Origin: Clostridiaceae bacterium
GTDB taxonomy: Bacteria > Bacillota > Clostridia > Oscillospirales > QAMX01
Direction of reading: 5' to 3'
Length of the DNA stretch: 64,000 nucleotides
Assembly (NCBI GenBank): GCA_018384365.1
Contig: JAHAYX010000016.1
Span: forward strand, 28,021-92,020
Shown here: piece by piece, positions 62,271-64,000 of the stretch
Layout of the letters: every line of letters starts with the position of its first letter
Position numbering within the stretch: the stretch's first letter is position 1
Made by a program: the position numbers and the translations under genes
Notes under the pieces: model-generated
Seen by the model: only the letters and a program-made list of their open reading frames with translations
What the model was told of the DNA's origin: nothing
The model's database searches: none

Positions 62271-62952
62271 TTTGCGCCTCCCATTCCTCCATTCGGGTCA
62301 AAAAAGCAGATGCTTCCCGGTATGCCGCGCTGCCGGGCGCCATACCCTGCATTTCGCGCGTGAGCGACTTCTTTGCACGCGCGGCGTACAGCCGGGCGGC
62401 TTCGTTGCGGTGCGTCAGCAGCGGTGCACTGAGCCGCGCAAAAAACGGATCATCGCGGTGCGGATCCGCACCGCTGCGCACCAGCATGACGGAATACACG
62501 CGCCTGCCGTCCAACACCGGAATTTCCTCACAGATCGTGTAGCCCTGTGCATACAGGAATTCACGCAGCCGACGCGCGGCGGTTTCCGCCTGTAAAATAA
62601 GCGTGCAGCGTGCACCCTTTATCCAGGGTGCGGCGGCAAGAATTTCGGAAATCGTGTCGCCGCCCATGCCGCAGATGACTGCGTGCGTGAAACTGCCGGG
62701 CGCAATGGCGTCGAAGCCTGCGCACTGCACGACGCGTACAGCGTCCGAAACGCCCCAGCGCGCTACGTTTTCACGTGCCCGCTGCACGGGAATGTCAGCG
62801 ATGTCCGATGCTGTGACATGCGTACAGCGGCCCGTTTTCACAAGCCAGATCGGAAGCCGGGCGTGGTCGGTGCCGATATCCGCGACAGACGCCCCGGAGG
62901 GGATAAAACCGGCGGCGGTTTCCAGCCGCGCGCCAAGAGTGAATAATCTCAT
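62263..62952 (-). CDS. trmK: tRNA (adenine22-N1)-methyltransferase TrmK
   Basis: A 229-residue class I methyltransferase. The SAM motif is VADIGTDHARLPIWLV, followed by ASDIADIPVQRARENV and the catalytic-site AVICGMGGDTISEIL. The C-terminal half is a coiled-coil-like helical domain that holds tRNA. It makes m1A22, essential in some Gram-positives. The start is the ATG at 62952, whose ribosome site is not strong, and a hairpin precedes it. Confidence 0.92.
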   Translation of the reverse strand: MRLFTLGARLETAAGFIPSGASVADIGTDHARLPIWLVKTGRCTHVTASDIADIPVQRARENVARWGVSDAVRVVQCAGFDAIAPGSFTHAVICGMGGDTISEILAAAPWIKGARCTLILQAETAARRLREFLYAQGYTICEEIPVLDGRRVYSVMLVRSGADPHRDDPFFARLSAPLLTHRNEAARLYAARAKKSLTREMQGMAPGSAAYREASAFLTRMEEWEAQNA

Positions 62953-62970
62953 CGTGTGTACCTGAAAGCA

Positions 62971-63011
62971 AATCAGGCGTCATGAAGCCTTGTGCTCTAT
63001 GACGCCTGATC
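62971..63011 (-). terminator. Hairpin between the DUF1858 gene and trmK
   Basis: ATCAGGCGTCAT and ATGACGCCTGAT, perfect 12-base arms with a 15-base loop; only a weak T stretch (TTTGCTTTC) on the minus strand. It is probably a partial terminator controlling read-through into trmK. Confidence 0.7.
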
Positions 63012-63033
63012 TTCGTTTTTTATGCCGCTTTTG

Positions 63034-63240
63034 TCAAGCGTTTTTCTGCGCGAAGTGCGCATTGAGCTTCGCAACGAGTTCGTCTGCGTCCACGCCATGC
63101 ACCATGCAGGCCATCTCAATGGTTTCACCGCGGGAAGACGGGCAGCCTACGCAGTGCATACCAATGTCGAAGAAGTACTGCGCGGTTTCCATATCGGCGC
63201 GGAGCACGTCGATGATCAAAGTTTCTTTTGTAACGGTCAT
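63034..63240 (-). CDS. DUF1858 domain protein (hybrid-cluster-associated type)
   Basis: A 68-residue protein matching DUF1858: VLRADMETAQYFFDIGMHCVGCPSSRGETIEMACMVHG. The Cys in MHCVGC and its partner suggest metal or redox sensing, as does the family's presence next to hybrid-cluster or Fe-S enzymes in other anaerobes. Function unknown. AGGAGG precedes the ATG, and a strong promoter lies directly upstream. Confidence 0.9.
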   Translation of the reverse strand: MTVTKETLIIDVLRADMETAQYFFDIGMHCVGCPSSRGETIEMACMVHGVDADELVAKLNAHFAQKNA

Positions 63241-63270
63241 GTTTTTACCTCCTGCCAGTTAGCTAAGCAT

Positions 63271-63299
63271 ATTATATACAGTTCTCCATGAAAAAGCAA
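63271..63299 (-). promoter_or_regulatory. Promoter of the DUF1858 gene
   Basis: TTGCTT and TATAAT, 17-base spacer, minus strand. The remaining part of the 63241-63543 gap shows no gene; the 104-aa track ORF there is a shadow. Confidence 0.75.
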
Positions 63300-63498
63300 T
63301 ACCGCATTTTTAGTATCGGATTGTGCGGCGGGATTATACACGGTATTCCGGCCGGCTGACAGGAAAAACGGTGTTTTCCGGCACGCAGGCTGTTCTTTTT
63401 TGCATATGTGAAACGGATGATACCGCCCGGCCGACACGAAAGGAGCGATAGGCGGAAATCAACATCCGTACGGAGAAGGAAAATCAATGCCGGACTGA

Positions 63499-63533
63499 AA
63501 AAAGATCCCCGCAGGAGGGCTTTCCTGCGGGGA
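63499..63533 (-). terminator. Terminator of the galU-like gene
   Basis: TCCCCGCAGGA and TCCTGCGGGGA arms, then ATCTTTTTTC on the minus strand. Confidence 0.85.
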
Positions 63534-63543
63534 AATTGTTGAC

Positions 63544-64000
63544 TTACAGCACGCTTGCGCGTTCTTTGATATAGTTCTTCAGCCACGGTCCGACGACCGG
63601 ATCTTTCAGGGAGATCTCAATCTGTGCTTCCAGGTAACCGAAAAGGTTGCCGGTGTCGAAACGGCGCCCCTCAAAGTCAACGGCTGTCACCCGGCCGGCC
63701 GGGCACAGTGCGCTGATGGCATCGGTCAGCTGAATTTCACCGCCGTGTCCCGGCGGCAGGGCGCGCAGAATTTCAAAAATTTCCGGTGTCAGAATATAAC
63801 GGCCCAAAATAGCGTAGTTGGTATAAATTTCTTCGGGACGGGGCTTTTCGCGCACATCGCCGACCGCGTAAATATTATCCCGCATGTTCGAGATCTTCTC
63901 GATGTCATACTTTGAAATTATCGCGGTTGGAACCTACTGCACATCTATGTCGGTGCGGCCGAACTCCTTGTATGCTTTTTCATTCTGGAGTGTGACGGGC
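63544..64000 (-). pseudogene. galU: UTP-glucose-1-phosphate uridylyltransferase (galU) with in-frame amber stop, 5' truncated
   Basis: The C-terminal part of a GalU-type enzyme making UDP-glucose. The clear family block is VREKPRPEEIYTNYAILGRYILTPEIF, then PPGHGGEIQLTDAIS and RRFDTGNLFGYLEAQIEI. The track gives only a 113-aa piece from an internal ATG. Reading back in frame, the sequence continues as VPTAIISKYDIEKIS, but is preceded by TAG at 63934-63936. Beyond it the same frame resumes PVTLQNEKAYKEFGRTDIDVQ, which also looks like GalU, up to the window edge. The stop therefore interrupts a recognisable gene at the conserved VQ-x-VP position. Either it is a recent nonsense mutation or a sequence error. 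Confidence 0.65.

Noticed and set aside
63272-63586. 104-aa ORF between DUF1858 and galU
   Set aside because: It crosses the galU terminator and the DUF1858 promoter, with no ribosome site.

Overview
The window looks like a chromosomal segment of an anaerobic, fairly GC-rich Clostridia-class Firmicute, most like the Oscillospiraceae/Ruminococcaceae. The evidence is pyruvate:ferredoxin oxidoreductase plus acetate kinase, IreB, a SpoVB-type flippase, Mini-ribonuclease III, RqcH, TrmK, a T-box leader, strong GGAGG ribosome-binding sites and TTGACA/TATAAT promoters. This placement is inference from gene content; no rRNA or tRNA gene is present. I see no insertion sequence, prophage or CRISPR array.

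Layout. 1-6.6 kb: the 3' end of a STAS/SulP gene, a MATE exporter, a TetM-like ribosomal GTPase fused to a YacP/Rae1-like NYN nuclease domain, a small conserved protein, and an FAD-dependent dehydrogenase whose leader folds as a purine riboswitch. 6.7-9.6 kb: uxuB-uxuA for hexuronate breakdown. 9.6-13.8 kb: an NlpC/P60 wall hydrolase, a small unknown, an ireB-aldo/keto reductase pair, an S1-domain protein and a DUF378 protein. 13.8-20 kb: tmcAL, ackA and PFOR, the energy core. 20-25.7 kb: an AT-rich PNPOx-like gene, a two-component system, and a MarR-MATE pair behind a palindromic operator. 25.7-30.7 kb: a minus-strand operon of three tandem beta-lactamase-fold serine hydrolases and an alpha/beta esterase, with a similar MarR-type palindrome at its promoter.

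30.8-34 kb: a tryptophan ABC transporter (TrpX family) under a T-box leader with a UGG specifier; all three proteins contain no tryptophan. 34-40.7 kb: tldE, tldD, a UDP-GlcNAc 2-epimerase and a Gfo/Idh/MocA oxidoreductase in one operon, then a divergent SpoVB-like flippase. 40.7-47.1 kb: six consecutive GH10 xylanase paralogues without signal peptides, behind one strong promoter. 47.1-55.2 kb: a cysteine desulfurase, then rpmH-rnpA-yidD-yidC-khpB(jag)-mnmE-mnmG-rsmG, with neither dnaA nor parAB at its edges. 55.2-58 kb: an SLH-domain surface protein. 58.2-63.3 kb: an unknown protein and an RNA/translation quality-control cluster (mrnC, ppi, rqcH, nif3-like, trmK, DUF1858). The window ends in a galU-like gene carrying an in-frame amber stop.

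How it fits together. Cytoplasmic GH10 enzymes, cytoplasmic esterase-like enzymes and uxuAB suggest a cell that imports short, decorated xylan fragments and finishes hydrolysis inside, with pyruvate going through PFOR to acetate and ATP. Four observations deserve most attention: the ribosome-GTPase/nuclease fusion, the GH10 array with divergent glycone-site residues, the tryptophan-free T-box transporter, and the shared MarR-type operators joining a drug pump to a hydrolase operon. All coordinates and motifs were read by eye; no database search was run.
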